The position numbers were made by a program, and so were the translations under genes. From Bacteroidales bacterium UBA6431 (GTDB lineage Bacteria > Bacteroidota > Bacteroidia > Bacteroidales > UBA932): 23,198 nucleotides of DNA. Location: contig DJOT01000027.1 of assembly GCA_002439095.1 (NCBI GenBank), forward strand, positions 1 to 23,198, given 5' to 3'. The notes below the pieces were generated by a model. That model saw only the letters and a list, made by a program, of their open reading frames with translations, had not been told where the DNA came from and did not search any database. Positions 14,793 through 23,198 of the stretch are shown here, in pieces; positions within the stretch are counted from its first letter, which is position 1, and every line of letters starts with the position of its first letter.

Positions 14793-15890
14793 ATGACCGA
14801 CGTCAATGCACACCTCCACACACCATACTCCTTCAGCGCCTTCGACAGTGTCAGCCAGGCACTCGACATGGCTGCTGAGGAGGGGGTGAAAGTGGTGGGT
14901 ATCAACGATTTTTATTCCCTTGACGGGTATAAGGAATGGAGTGAAGAGTGTGGCAGACGCCACCTCTTCCCTCTTTTTAACATAGAGTTCATCTCCCTCA
15001 ACGTGGAGGACCAGGCGGCCGGAGTCAGGGTCAACGATCCCAACAACCCGGGACGCACCTACCTCAGCGGCAAGGGGCTCAACTATCCAGTGACCCTTTC
15101 CGGCACAGAGGCCAAGATGCTCGCCGATGTCAAAGCGGAGTCCAACGCCCAGGTCGGCAAGATGTGCGCCAAGCTCAACTCATGGCTTGACAGCATCAAG
15201 GCCGGCTTCAACTTGTCTTTTCCTCAGATCGAGAAGGATCTCACGCGCGGCTCCATCCGCGAAAGACACCTTGCAAAAGCTCTCAGACTCGCCATCGATT
15301 CCAGATTCGCCACCGACGCGGACAGACTTGACTTCTACAGGAAACTTTTCTCCGGGAAAGAATTGAAGAGTTCTCTGCTTGATGCAGCGGCCGTGGAGAA
15401 TGAAATCCGCAGCAAGCTTCTCAAAGCAGGCGGAGCAGCCTTCGTGCCGGAAGACCCGAAAGCATTCCTCCCTATGGAGACAGTGCAGCGCATCATCGAG
15501 GCGGCAGGCGGCATACCGACCTATCCCTTCCTTGCAGATGACGCCAAAGGCGGTTTCACCGACTTCGAGGAAGACCTGCAAAAATGTGCCGACATCCTCA
15601 AGAAGAGGGGAATACGCTCCTGCGAATTCATAACCACACGCAACAGCACGGCAGTGCTCGAGAGCTATGCCGACTATCTGGAAGACGAGGGCTTCATCGT
15701 CACCTTCGGCTCGGAGCACAACACCCCGGCACTGGAACCGATAAAACTCCGCACCCGTGACTGCTCCAGCCTGTCTGACAAGCTCCGTGACATCAACTAC
15801 CGTGGCGCCTGCTTCGTAGCTGCCCACCAGAACGGGCTTAAGTCTATCGAAGAGGGAGACGCGCTCATCACTAAAACGATAACAGAATGA
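14793..15890 (+). CDS. PHP-family phosphoesterase-like protein
   Basis: The chosen ATG (one base after the E1 stop codon) gives 365 residues; a GTG nine bases earlier, inside E1, is less likely because NAHLHTPYS normally lies at the extreme N-terminus. PHP metal-ligand motifs are visible: H7-x-H9, D39 in GINDFYSLDG, E65 in NIEFIS, and the later SEHN and AAHQ. PHP domains bind two or three metal ions and hydrolyse phosphate esters, as in histidinol phosphatase or the polymerase PHP domain. The middle (about 95-250) is helical and not recognised. It overlaps the aldolase/dehydrogenase gene by four bases, so a sugar-phosphate substrate is an inference. Confidence 0.85.
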   Translation: MTDVNAHLHTPYSFSAFDSVSQALDMAAEEGVKVVGINDFYSLDGYKEWSEECGRRHLFPLFNIEFISLNVEDQAAGVRVNDPNNPGRTYLSGKGLNYPVTLSGTEAKMLADVKAESNAQVGKMCAKLNSWLDSIKAGFNLSFPQIEKDLTRGSIRERHLAKALRLAIDSRFATDADRLDFYRKLFSGKELKSSLLDAAAVENEIRSKLLKAGGAAFVPEDPKAFLPMETVQRIIEAAGGIPTYPFLADDAKGGFTDFEEDLQKCADILKKRGIRSCEFITTRNSTAVLESYADYLEDEGFIVTFGSEHNTPALEPIKLRTRDCSSLSDKLRDINYRGACFVAAHQNGLKSIEEGDALITKTITE

Positions 15891-17836
15891 AAGAGATAGA
15901 ATCACTTATAGCCATTTCCCGCAAGTACGGCGCAGACCCGCGCTTCGTGATTGCAGGGGGCGGCAACACTTCCTACAAGAACGCGGAGAAGCTCTGGGTC
16001 AAAGCCAGCGGCCACGCTCTCGCCACCATCACGGAAGACGGGTTCGCAGTGCTTGACAGGGCGCTGCTTGACCCGATGAACAAAAAGAAATACAGCTCCG
16101 ATGCCGCAGAGCGCGAAGATCAGGTCAAGAATGATCTGGCTGCCGCCTGCATCACCAAAGACCGCAGGCCTTCAGTGGAGACATCCCTGCACGACTGCAT
16201 GGGATTCTCTTATGTGGTGCACCTCCACCCTACTCTCGTAGGAGGCCTCATGTGCTCCGCACAGGCTGAAGACAAATGCAAAGAACTCTTCCCGGAGGCC
16301 CTCTACATAGGTTACACCGACCCGGGGTACACCCTCTTCAAGAAAGTCTACGACAAGATTCAGGCCTATAAAAAGGCCAACGGACATGAGCCCAAGGTGA
16401 TATTCCTGCAGAATCATGGCATCTTCGTGGGAGCCGACAGCACTGAAGAGATAGAGAAGATCTACGAATCCGTGCTCTCAACTCTCGAAAAGCAGGTAAA
16501 GCCACTTCCGGAAGGAGAGGCCGGGATATGCGATTGCGCAAGTGAGGTCGTCCCTGCCATAAGGATGATTCTCAGCCGCTCCGGACGCGGGCTCAAAACC
16601 CTCAAGGTCACGAACTCCGCCCTGCTCGAATCGATGATGGAACAGGCGGAGAGCGTCCTCTCCCCTTTCACCCCGGACGGCATCGTCTACTGCAAGTCTG
16701 AATACATCTTCATCGAGCCCTCTGAAGGCGAGGACATCGCCAAACTGGCCGAGAAGAAGATCGAGAAGTACATCGCAAGGCGCGGCCACACCCCTAAAAT
16801 CATCCTCATCAAGGGAATAGGGCTTCTGGCAGCCGGTGACAGCGCAAAGAACGCGCAGATCATCACAGACGTATTCATGGATGCGGTCAAGATCGCATGG
16901 TACGCCGAATGCTTCGGCGGACAGCATCCGATGACAAAGCGCCAGATCGAATTCATCGACAACTGGGAAGTGGAGAACTACCGCCGCAAGGTGAGCGCAT
17001 CAGCCTCCCGCGGACGCGTTGAGGGCAAGACCATCATCGTTACCGGCGCCGCCCAGGGCTTCGGCGAGGGCATCGCGCGCAACCTTATGAAGGAAGGGGC
17101 CAACATCGTGGTCGCCGACCTCAACGAGGCTGTGGGACAGAAGACCGCCGACAGTTTCAACGCCATCGCAGGTAACAACCGCGCCATCTTCGTCAAGACC
17201 AACGTGGCGGACATGGACAGCCTGCACAACCTCATAAGGCAGACGGTGCTCAACTTCGGCGCTCTTGACGTGTTCGTCTCCAACGCCGGCGTGCTCAGGG
17301 CCGGAGGCCTTGAGGCGATGACCCCAGAGAACTTCGAGTTCGTCACCAACATCAACTACAAGGCCTACTTCTTCTGCGCCAAGGTGGCAAGCCACCTGAT
17401 GAAGATCGAGACCGCCTGGGATCCGGACTACTTCGCCGACATCGTACAGGTCAACTCCAAATCCGGCCTGCGCGGCTCCAAGGCCAATTTCGCATACGCC
17501 GGCGGCAAATTCGGCGGCATCGGTCTTACGCAGAGCTTCGCCCTTGAGCTGGCTCCATACCGCGTCAAGGTCAACTCCATCTGCCCAGGCAACTTCTACG
17601 ACGGACCGCTCTGGAGCAATCCCGAGAACGGACTCTTCGTGCAGTACCTCGCGGCAGGCAAGGTGCCGGGAGCCAAGACCGTACAGGATGTCAAGGACTA
17701 CTACCTCAGCCAGGTGCCAATGCGCAAGGGCTGCAATCCGGAAGACGTCACCAAAGCCATCCTCTACGCCGTCGAGCAGACTGGAGAGACCGGCCAGGCG
17801 ATCCCTGTGACCGGAGGTCAGGTAATGTTAGCATAA
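15887..17836 (+). CDS. Bifunctional class II aldolase / short-chain dehydrogenase
   Basis: This 649-residue fusion has a class II aldolase N-terminal region (about 1-340): GGGNTS at 24-29, KASGHAL at 39-45, catalytic E98 in SVETSLHD, zinc ligands H112 and H114 (VVHLHPT) and H177 (LQNHG). The C-terminal domain (379-649) is an SDR: TGAAQGFG at 386-393, NAG at 466-468, Ser526 region, and Y537-x3-K541. The architecture matches the family annotated as rhamnulose-1-phosphate aldolase/L-lactaldehyde dehydrogenase (RhaEW-like). The SDR end (NSKSGLRGSK, KFGGIGLTQS, VTGGQVM) also recalls E. coli sorbitol-6-phosphate dehydrogenase SrlD. All catalytic residues are present. The exact sugar substrate is not determined. 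Confidence 0.88.
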   Translation: MKEIESLIAISRKYGADPRFVIAGGGNTSYKNAEKLWVKASGHALATITEDGFAVLDRALLDPMNKKKYSSDAAEREDQVKNDLAAACITKDRRPSVETSLHDCMGFSYVVHLHPTLVGGLMCSAQAEDKCKELFPEALYIGYTDPGYTLFKKVYDKIQAYKKANGHEPKVIFLQNHGIFVGADSTEEIEKIYESVLSTLEKQVKPLPEGEAGICDCASEVVPAIRMILSRSGRGLKTLKVTNSALLESMMEQAESVLSPFTPDGIVYCKSEYIFIEPSEGEDIAKLAEKKIEKYIARRGHTPKIILIKGIGLLAAGDSAKNAQIITDVFMDAVKIAWYAECFGGQHPMTKRQIEFIDNWEVENYRRKVSASASRGRVEGKTIIVTGAAQGFGEGIARNLMKEGANIVVADLNEAVGQKTADSFNAIAGNNRAIFVKTNVADMDSLHNLIRQTVLNFGALDVFVSNAGVLRAGGLEAMTPENFEFVTNINYKAYFFCAKVASHLMKIETAWDPDYFADIVQVNSKSGLRGSKANFAYAGGKFGGIGLTQSFALELAPYRVKVNSICPGNFYDGPLWSNPENGLFVQYLAAGKVPGAKTVQDVKDYYLSQVPMRKGCNPEDVTKAILYAVEQTGETGQAIPVTGGQVMLA

Positions 17837-17846
17837 ACCATTTACA

Positions 17847-20800
17847 ATGAAAAGATTACTGTTTGTACTGGCCGTGGCGACCATCTCGCTTTCGGCAGGA
17901 GCGGCTGCCCAGGAGGCAAGGCTGCTCAGATTTCCCGCCGTCGGCGGGGACAACATCGTCTTCAGCTACGCGGGCAACCTCTACCGGGTGGGCATCAACG
18001 GCGGCGCAGCCATAAAACTCACATCAGATGTGGGATACGAGTGCTTCCCGAGAATTTCCCCGGACGGCAGGACAATAGCGTTCACCGGCCAGTACGACGG
18101 TAATACTGAAGTATATACAATGCCCGTAACGGGCGGCGAGCCGCACCGCGTCACCTATTCCGCCCTAGTGGGCCGGGATCAGGTCGGCGAAAGGATGGGG
18201 CCCAACAACATAGTAATGGGCTGGACACCGGACGGAAGCCGGATCATCTACCGCAGCAAGCAGTACTGCTTCAGCGGGCTGAGGGGCAATCTCTGCCTCG
18301 TGGATGCCGATGGCGGCACCCCGCAGATCATCCCGACATCGGAGGGCGGCTTCTGTTCCTATTCTCCGGACGGCACCAGACTTGCGATGAACAGGATGTT
18401 CCGCGAGTTCCGCACATGGAAATACTACCGTGGCGGTCAGGCCGATGACATCTGGATCAACACCGTCGGCACCACGAAGTTGGAGAAGATCACGGACAAC
18501 GACGCCCAGGACATCTTCCCGATGTGGGTTGGAGACAAGATCTACTACCTCTCCGACCGCGACAGGACGATGAACCTTTTCGTCTACGACACCCGCAGCA
18601 AGCAGACAAGCAAGGTCACGGACTTCACCGAGTATGACTGCAAGTTCCCGTCCTTCTCACAGGACTGGATAGTATTCGAAAACGGCGGATATATCTACAA
18701 ATATGACGTACACAAGGGCGGCAAGGCCGAGAAAGTCAGCATCAGCCTCGCGGACGACGACATCTACAGCCGCACAGAATACCGCAAGGTGGGCGGTTCG
18801 TTGAGCAGCGTCAGCCTCTCTCCGGACGGAGAGCGCATCCTCGCCGTTGCACGTGGTGACATCTACTCCCTGCCGGCAGAGAAAGGCCCTGTCTTCAACC
18901 TCTCCCGCTCGCCACAGTCCCACGAAAGGGATGCCGACTGGAGTCCGGACGGAAGCCGCATCGCATGGATATCAGACATCAGCGGAGAATATCAAATCTA
19001 CACCGCTCCATCTGACAAGCCTCAGGAGGCGAAGTGCATGACCTCGTTCAAGGACGGATACCCTGACCTGCTGGACTGGAGTCCTGACGGGTCCAAGCTC
19101 TATTTCGGCACAGAGAAACGGGACATCTACGAACTTGACCTCAACAGTGGCAAGCTCGACCGCATCCTTGTGAGCGACCTTGGCGGATACCGCTCATTCT
19201 CACTCTCCAAAGACGGCAGCTGGGCGACCTACACAACCGCCCTCCCAAACAGGGTAAGCGCCGTCTTCCTCTATGACATCAAGGCACGCAAGAGCTATCA
19301 GGTGACTGACCGCTGGTACGATGCCTCCTCCCCGATGTTCTCGCAGGACGGCAAATACCTCTTCTTCACCTCCGCACGTGACTTCAGAGCCCAGTACTCA
19401 AGTGTGGAATGGAATGCAGGATACGGAGTCTACGACTACGTGTTCATCGTCCCTCTGAGCAAGGACATTCCTAATCCTTTGGCATTCAGAGCAGACGAAA
19501 CGGAGACAGAGCAGCCTGCCGCAAAGCCGGACAAAAAGGGCGGAAAGAAGGCGGAGAAAACCGAGACCGCCACTATGAGAATAGACATCGACGGGATAGG
19601 CACCAGGATCACGGCACTGCCTCTGGATGCCGGCCGCTACCGTCTGGTCCTCTCAAAGGACGACAAACTCTACTACAGCGCCATGTCAGCGAGCAAACGC
19701 GGCCTGAAAATCCTTGACCTCAAGTCGCTCAAGACTTCAGACGGACCTTCGGAGATGCCGGTATCCGTAACCCCTGACGGCAAGAAAGCCCTCATACGCG
19801 ACGGCAAAGACTTCAAGGTAGTGGCATTCGGCAGCCCTGCCGGCAAGGCCGGAGCCGTTCCGGTCGACGAGATGGATATGATGGTGGACCACAAGGCAGA
19901 ATGGAAGCAGATTTTCGATGAAAGCTGGCGCATAACTCGTGACAATTTCTATGTGGAGAACATGCACGGTGCCGACTGGAACCACATCCACGAAAAATAC
20001 GGGCAGATGCTCCCTTATGTCAACCACCGCGACGACCTCACCTACCTCATCGGCGAGATGCTCGGCGAGCTCAATGTGGGCCATGCCTACATCACATCCG
20101 GTGAAAGCCCTGAGATCCCGCGCATCAAGACCGGTCTCCTCGGCGCCCAGTACTCAAGGGATGCCAAGACCAAGGCATTCCGTATCGAGAAGATATTCCG
20201 CGGAGCGGACTGGGACGAGTCGCTGATATGCCCGCTGCGGGCCCCGGGAGTCAACGCCAAGGTCGGAGAATACATCGTGGAGGTCAACGGCATTCCTTCA
20301 TCCGACCTCACAGACATCGGACAGGCCCTCATCGGCAAGGTCGGCTCGACAGTGGAAGTCAAGATCGCGTCTTCAGCCTCAGGCAAGGATGCGCGTACCG
20401 TATACCTGAAACCGGTCGGCGACGAGTCGCAACTGGCATACTACGAGTGGGTGCAGGGCAATATCGAGAAAGTTGACCGTCTCTCCGGCGGTGAGATCGG
20501 CTACATCCACATCCCTGACATGAGCGTGGAAGGCCTTGACATGTTCACCAAACTCTTCTACACCCAGCTCGACAAGAAAGCGCTCATCATCGATGACCGC
20601 ATGAACGGCGGCGGCAACGTCTCCCCTATGATTCTGGAACGCCTGCAGCGTGAAGTCTACAGGATGAGCATGTACCGCAACGGCAGCAACCTCCCTGTGC
20701 CTAACGAAGCCTTCTACGGGCCAAAAGTCTGCCTCATCGACAAGTACTCCTCTTCCGACGGGGACCTCTTCCCGTACGGGTTCCGCAAACTCGGGCTCGG

Positions 20801-21089
20801 CAAACTCATCGGCAAGCGCTCCTGGGGCGGCATCGTGGGCATCTCCGGCTCAAGGCAGTTTGTGGACGGGCAGGACATGCGCACGCCTTTCTTCACCTCA
20901 TACTCCACTGAAGGTGAGTGGATCATCGAAGGGCATGGTGTCGATCCGGACATAGAGGTGGACATCAACCCGTTCGAAGACTACCTCGGCAAGGACGCCC
21001 AGCTCGAAAAGGCCGTCGAGGTGCTCAAGGAAGAACTCAAGAACTACAAGAGCCTGCCGCCAACCCCGGCAGCCCCTGTCAAGAACTGA
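17847..21089 (+). CDS. Exported tricorn-type S41 peptidase
   Basis: This 1080-residue protein has a signal peptide (about 1-21, ending GAAAQ), a PD40/WD40-like beta-propeller region (about 25-300, many SPDG repeats), a second propeller (about 310-670) interrupted by a Lys-rich linker at about 551-575, a tricorn core segment with H746 (LNVGHAYI), a PDZ domain (about 763-844) and the S41 catalytic domain with nucleophile Ser970 in SSSDGD and E1028 in IEGHGVDPD. Tricorn proteases trim peptides to short products. The archaeal enzyme is cytosolic, but the signal peptide here predicts the periplasm. It follows the aldolase gene by 10 bases. Its link to the metabolic neighbours is unclear. Confidence 0.92.
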   Translation: MKRLLFVLAVATISLSAGAAAQEARLLRFPAVGGDNIVFSYAGNLYRVGINGGAAIKLTSDVGYECFPRISPDGRTIAFTGQYDGNTEVYTMPVTGGEPHRVTYSALVGRDQVGERMGPNNIVMGWTPDGSRIIYRSKQYCFSGLRGNLCLVDADGGTPQIIPTSEGGFCSYSPDGTRLAMNRMFREFRTWKYYRGGQADDIWINTVGTTKLEKITDNDAQDIFPMWVGDKIYYLSDRDRTMNLFVYDTRSKQTSKVTDFTEYDCKFPSFSQDWIVFENGGYIYKYDVHKGGKAEKVSISLADDDIYSRTEYRKVGGSLSSVSLSPDGERILAVARGDIYSLPAEKGPVFNLSRSPQSHERDADWSPDGSRIAWISDISGEYQIYTAPSDKPQEAKCMTSFKDGYPDLLDWSPDGSKLYFGTEKRDIYELDLNSGKLDRILVSDLGGYRSFSLSKDGSWATYTTALPNRVSAVFLYDIKARKSYQVTDRWYDASSPMFSQDGKYLFFTSARDFRAQYSSVEWNAGYGVYDYVFIVPLSKDIPNPLAFRADETETEQPAAKPDKKGGKKAEKTETATMRIDIDGIGTRITALPLDAGRYRLVLSKDDKLYYSAMSASKRGLKILDLKSLKTSDGPSEMPVSVTPDGKKALIRDGKDFKVVAFGSPAGKAGAVPVDEMDMMVDHKAEWKQIFDESWRITRDNFYVENMHGADWNHIHEKYGQMLPYVNHRDDLTYLIGEMLGELNVGHAYITSGESPEIPRIKTGLLGAQYSRDAKTKAFRIEKIFRGADWDESLICPLRAPGVNAKVGEYIVEVNGIPSSDLTDIGQALIGKVGSTVEVKIASSASGKDARTVYLKPVGDESQLAYYEWVQGNIEKVDRLSGGEIGYIHIPDMSVEGLDMFTKLFYTQLDKKALIIDDRMNGGGNVSPMILERLQREVYRMSMYRNGSNLPVPNEAFYGPKVCLIDKYSSSDGDLFPYGFRKLGLGKLIGKRSWGGIVGISGSRQFVDGQDMRTPFFTSYSTEGEWIIEGHGVDPDIEVDINPFEDYLGKDAQLEKAVEVLKEELKNYKSLPPTPAAPVKN

Positions 21090-21110
21090 CAATCAATTAT
21101 CCATACCACA

Positions 21111-22388
21111 ATGAAGACAAAAGCAGTAAGACTTTACGGAAAAGACGACCTGAGGCTTGAAGAATTCGAGCTCCCTCAGATCAAAGAAGATGAAATCCTG
21201 GCCAAGGTGGTCAGCGACAGCATCTGCATGTCATCATACAAGGCCGCACATCAAGGCCCTGAGCACAAGAGGGTTCCTGATGATGTGGCTGAGAACCCGA
21301 CCATCATCGGCCACGAGTTCGCAGGCGAGATCGTGGAAGTAGGGAAGAAATGGCAGGGCGAATTCAAGGCCGGAGACAAGTTCTCCATCCAGCCGGCCCT
21401 TACCTATGAAGGCGGCCCCGTGGGCGTGCTTTCAGCACCGGGATACTCATATAAATATATCGGTGGAGATGCCACTTATGTGGTCATCCCTGCAGAAGTC
21501 ATGGAGCAGGGATGCCTCCTTCCGTACAAGGGAGAGGGATTCTACCCGGCTTCCCTGAGCGAGCCGCTGTCCTGCGTGGTCGGCGCCATGCACGCCTGCT
21601 ACCACACTACTCCAGGTTCTTATGTCCATTCCATGGAGATAAAGGACGGGGGAAAGATGGCTCTCCTCGCAGGTGTCGGTCCTATGGGGCTCGCCTGCAT
21701 CAACTATGTGCTGCACCGCGAGGACAGGCATCCGTCTCTCTTTGTCGTGACCGACATTGACCAGACCCGTCTTGACAGGGCTGCCACGCTCTACACCAAG
21801 GAGTTTGCAGCCTCCAGAGGCATTGACCTGCGCTATATCAATACCGGAGCGGTCGCCGACCCTGTGGCTGCGCTGCGTGAGATCACCGGAGGAGAGGGCT
21901 ATGATGAAGTCGTCGTGATGGCTCCTGTGGCCGCCGTGGTGGAGCAGGCCGACGCCATCCTCGGATTCGACGGATGCCTCAACTTTTTCTCCGGCCCAAG
22001 CAGAGCCGACTTCAAGGCCCCTCTCAACTTCTACAATGTCCACTATGCCTCCACCCATGTCGTGGGCACCAGCGGAGGCAACACTGACGACATGAAGGAA
22101 GCCCTGCACCTGATGGGCAAGGGTATGGATCCGGCAGGTCTCGTCACCCATATCGGAGGTCTCAACGCGGTAATAGAGACTACGCTCAACCTGCCTTCAG
22201 TCCCTGGCGGAAAGAAGCTGATCTACACCCATATAGAGATGCCCCTCACTGCCATCGCGGACTTCGGCAAGAAAGGTGAGGCCAACCCTGTCTACGCCGA
22301 ACTCGACAAGATCTGCAAGGCCCACAACGGCCTCTGGAGCGTCGAGGCAGAAGACTACCTCCTCTCACACGCTGAGGGTCTCGATTAA
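21111..22388 (+). CDS. Zinc-type medium-chain dehydrogenase, L-sorbose-1-phosphate reductase-like
   Basis: This 425-residue MDR enzyme has probable catalytic zinc ligands C39, H68-E69 (IGHEFAGEIVEVG) and E151 (SLSEPLSCV), and a Rossmann motif GVGPMG at 188-193. The four-cysteine structural zinc loop of common alcohol dehydrogenases is absent (no Cys between 91 and 120). The N-terminal CMSSYKAAHQGPEHKRVPDD segment and overall length recall SorE, L-sorbose-1-phosphate reductase, which interconverts L-sorbose 1-phosphate and glucitol 6-phosphate. It starts 21 bases after the tricorn gene and is followed by hairpins, so it ends the operon. A SrlD-like domain in the upstream aldolase fusion would use the SorE product. 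Substrate assignment remains tentative. Confidence 0.8.
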   Translation: MKTKAVRLYGKDDLRLEEFELPQIKEDEILAKVVSDSICMSSYKAAHQGPEHKRVPDDVAENPTIIGHEFAGEIVEVGKKWQGEFKAGDKFSIQPALTYEGGPVGVLSAPGYSYKYIGGDATYVVIPAEVMEQGCLLPYKGEGFYPASLSEPLSCVVGAMHACYHTTPGSYVHSMEIKDGGKMALLAGVGPMGLACINYVLHREDRHPSLFVVTDIDQTRLDRAATLYTKEFAASRGIDLRYINTGAVADPVAALREITGGEGYDEVVVMAPVAAVVEQADAILGFDGCLNFFSGPSRADFKAPLNFYNVHYASTHVVGTSGGNTDDMKEALHLMGKGMDPAGLVTHIGGLNAVIETTLNLPSVPGGKKLIYTHIEMPLTAIADFGKKGEANPVYAELDKICKAHNGLWSVEAEDYLLSHAEGLD

Positions 22389-22402
22389 ACCCTACACATC
22401 GA

Positions 22403-22447
22403 AGAAGTTGTTTTGAATTAATTTGCCATAAATTTAAAACAACTTCT
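22403..22447 (+). other. 12-bp inverted repeat after the operon
   Basis: AGAAGTTGTTTT (22403-22414) and AAAACAACTTCT (22436-22447) are perfect inverted repeats with a 21-base AT-rich loop, starting 14 bases after the last stop codon. The A/U-rich stem lacks a following U run. It may protect the mRNA 3' end together with the terminator just downstream. Confidence 0.5.
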
Positions 22448-22451
22448 AAGC

Positions 22452-22489
22452 GCTCCGGATACTTTATATAAAAATGTCCGGAGCTTTTT
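22452..22489 (+). terminator. Rho-independent terminator of the large operon
   Basis: GCTCCGGA (22452-22459) pairs with TCCGGAGC (22477-22484) and is followed by five T residues (22485-22489). This is a standard intrinsic terminator for plus-strand transcription, 63 bases after the last gene. It also separates the operon from the convergent Rpn-type gene. Confidence 0.85.
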
Positions 22490-22514
22490 GATAATGGTGA
22501 ACAACCGCCAATAC

Positions 22515-23198
22515 TTATCGAGTAATTGCCCTCACCTCTTCTGCACTTAGTCCGGAGTATTTTGCCACAGTCTCCGCTGGGACACCATCTTCCAGCATCC
22601 GCCTGGCGATGGCGGATTTTTCTTCCGCCTTGCCTTCAGCTCTGCCTCTTGCCTCCCCGATGGCTTCGCCCTGTTCACGCGCATAGTCGTATTGCAGTGC
22701 CAAATCAAGTTCTGTAACCATATCTTTCTCGTATAAAATCCTCTTGTCGACGGAGAAGCCGGCTATCTCGCAGGCATCGGTGACACCCTCTGCCAAACTG
22801 CTGTGCCTCAGCTCCTCCGGCAACTCTTCCATCACTCCGCTGTGGCGGAATAGCCAGAAGAGCGCATCCCGGTCGTCCACGCACTCGGCGGCACTCTTTG
22901 TGAACCTCTCCAATTCCGCAAATATACACAAAATAGTGTCAGGCGCAACTTCTCCCGTGCGGCTCTCGATGAAGCTGTAGCAGGAGACGATGTTGTCGGA
23001 GCTCCAGAGTGCCTCGTCCTCGTGCGGCAGGGAGTAGTTGAGGATGCCAACGATGTAGACCGCTTTCAGGTCATCCTCGTATGTCTTCCCGCGTACAAGT
23101 CCTGTGTGGTAGACTCCGGCGCCGTAGTACACGCATCTCTCGAAGAAGGCGTTCTCGGGCCTGCGCTGCATCTCCACTATGAAGGTCCTGCTGTCCTC
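22515..23198 (-). CDS. Rpn/PDDEXK_2-family nuclease or transposase-like protein, partial
   Basis: The gene runs off the right edge; its N-terminal part is not in the window. The visible frame begins EDSRTFIVEMQRRPENAFFERCVYYGAGVYH, where FIVEMQ is the E-x-Q end of the PD-(D/E)XK-type active site in Rpn-like (recombination-promoting nuclease/putative transposase) proteins. The middle (YIVGILNYSLP, then a helical region) and the charged, Gly/Glu/Lys-rich C-terminal helix (REQGEAIGEARGRAEGKAEEK) are also typical, as is the closing short helical motif AETVAKYSGLSAEEVRAI. Such genes occur in many copies in Bacteroidetes genomes. No frameshift is seen in the visible part. The GTG at 23177 is an internal codon, not the true start. 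Confidence 0.85.
   Translation of the reverse strand, partial: EDSRTFIVEMQRRPENAFFERCVYYGAGVYHTGLVRGKTYEDDLKAVYIVGILNYSLPHEDEALWSSDNIVSCYSFIESRTGEVAPDTILCIFAELERFTKSAAECVDDRDALFWLFRHSGVMEELPEELRHSSLAEGVTDACEIAGFSVDKRILYEKDMVTELDLALQYDYAREQGEAIGEARGRAEGKAEEKSAIARRMLEDGVPAETVAKYSGLSAEEVRAITR

Noticed and set aside
15180..15905. Minus-strand reading frame of 241 codons
   Set aside because: It is antisense to the PHP gene and the overlap into the aldolase gene. The plus-strand protein has clear metal-binding motifs, while this one has none.
21447..22151. Minus-strand reading frame of 234 codons
   Set aside because: It is antisense to the clearly recognised SorE-like dehydrogenase, is rich in His/Gly/Val patterns typical of shadow frames and has no recognisable domain.
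1..23198. CRISPR array, complete insertion sequence or prophage
   Set aside because: No regularly spaced direct repeats, transposase with terminal repeats, integrase or phage structural gene was seen. The only transposase-like gene is the partial Rpn-type protein at the right edge.

Overview
The window looks like a chromosomal segment of a GC-rich member of the Bacteroidales, possibly Alistipes/Rikenellaceae-like, although the genus is a guess. The pointers are promoters with the Bacteroidetes -7 element TAnnTTTG, start codons without Shine-Dalgarno sequences but often preceded by ACA (…ACAATG), a fused E1 alpha/beta 2-oxo acid dehydrogenase, a secreted tricorn-type protease and an Rpn/PDDEXK_2-type protein. 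No single gene fixes the species.

Region by region: (1) 1-206 holds tRNA-Ile(GAU) and tRNA-Ala(UGC) followed directly by a strong hairpin terminator and not by 23S rRNA. (2) 219-4607, minus strand, is a complete high-affinity phosphate operon, pstS-pstC-pstA-pstB-phoU, transcribed from a promoter that carries a Pho-box-like direct repeat. The PstC permease contains a periplasmic insert that resembles part of PstS. (3) 4608-7328 is a more AT-rich accessory patch. It has a repeat-rich intergenic region, an intact AAA ATPase with a DUF4143-type nuclease-like tail, two remnants of an Eco57I-type restriction-modification enzyme joined by an internal deletion, and a truncated DUF1016/YhcG-type nuclease. 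(4) 7340-9517 holds two half-size chromate transporter proteins and a GH20-like protein that has lost its catalytic residues. (5) 9565-22388 is a tightly packed plus-strand run, probably one operon of about 13 kb: E2, E3 and fused E1 of a 2-oxo acid dehydrogenase, a PHP-family phosphoesterase, a bifunctional class II aldolase/short-chain dehydrogenase, an exported tricorn protease and an L-sorbose-1-phosphate-reductase-like dehydrogenase. It ends in a hairpin terminator. (6) 22515 to the right edge is the C-terminal part of an Rpn-family nuclease/transposase-like protein on the minus strand.

How the genes work together: the pst genes form one phosphate-starvation uptake and signalling unit. 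The large plus-strand run appears to link oxidative decarboxylation of a 2-oxo acid (to acyl-CoA and NADH) with processing of a phosphorylated sugar or polyol through aldolase, phosphoesterase and two NAD(P)-dependent dehydrogenases. The substrate cannot be fixed from sequence alone. The accessory patch looks like a decaying defence locus beside one intact ATPase gene.
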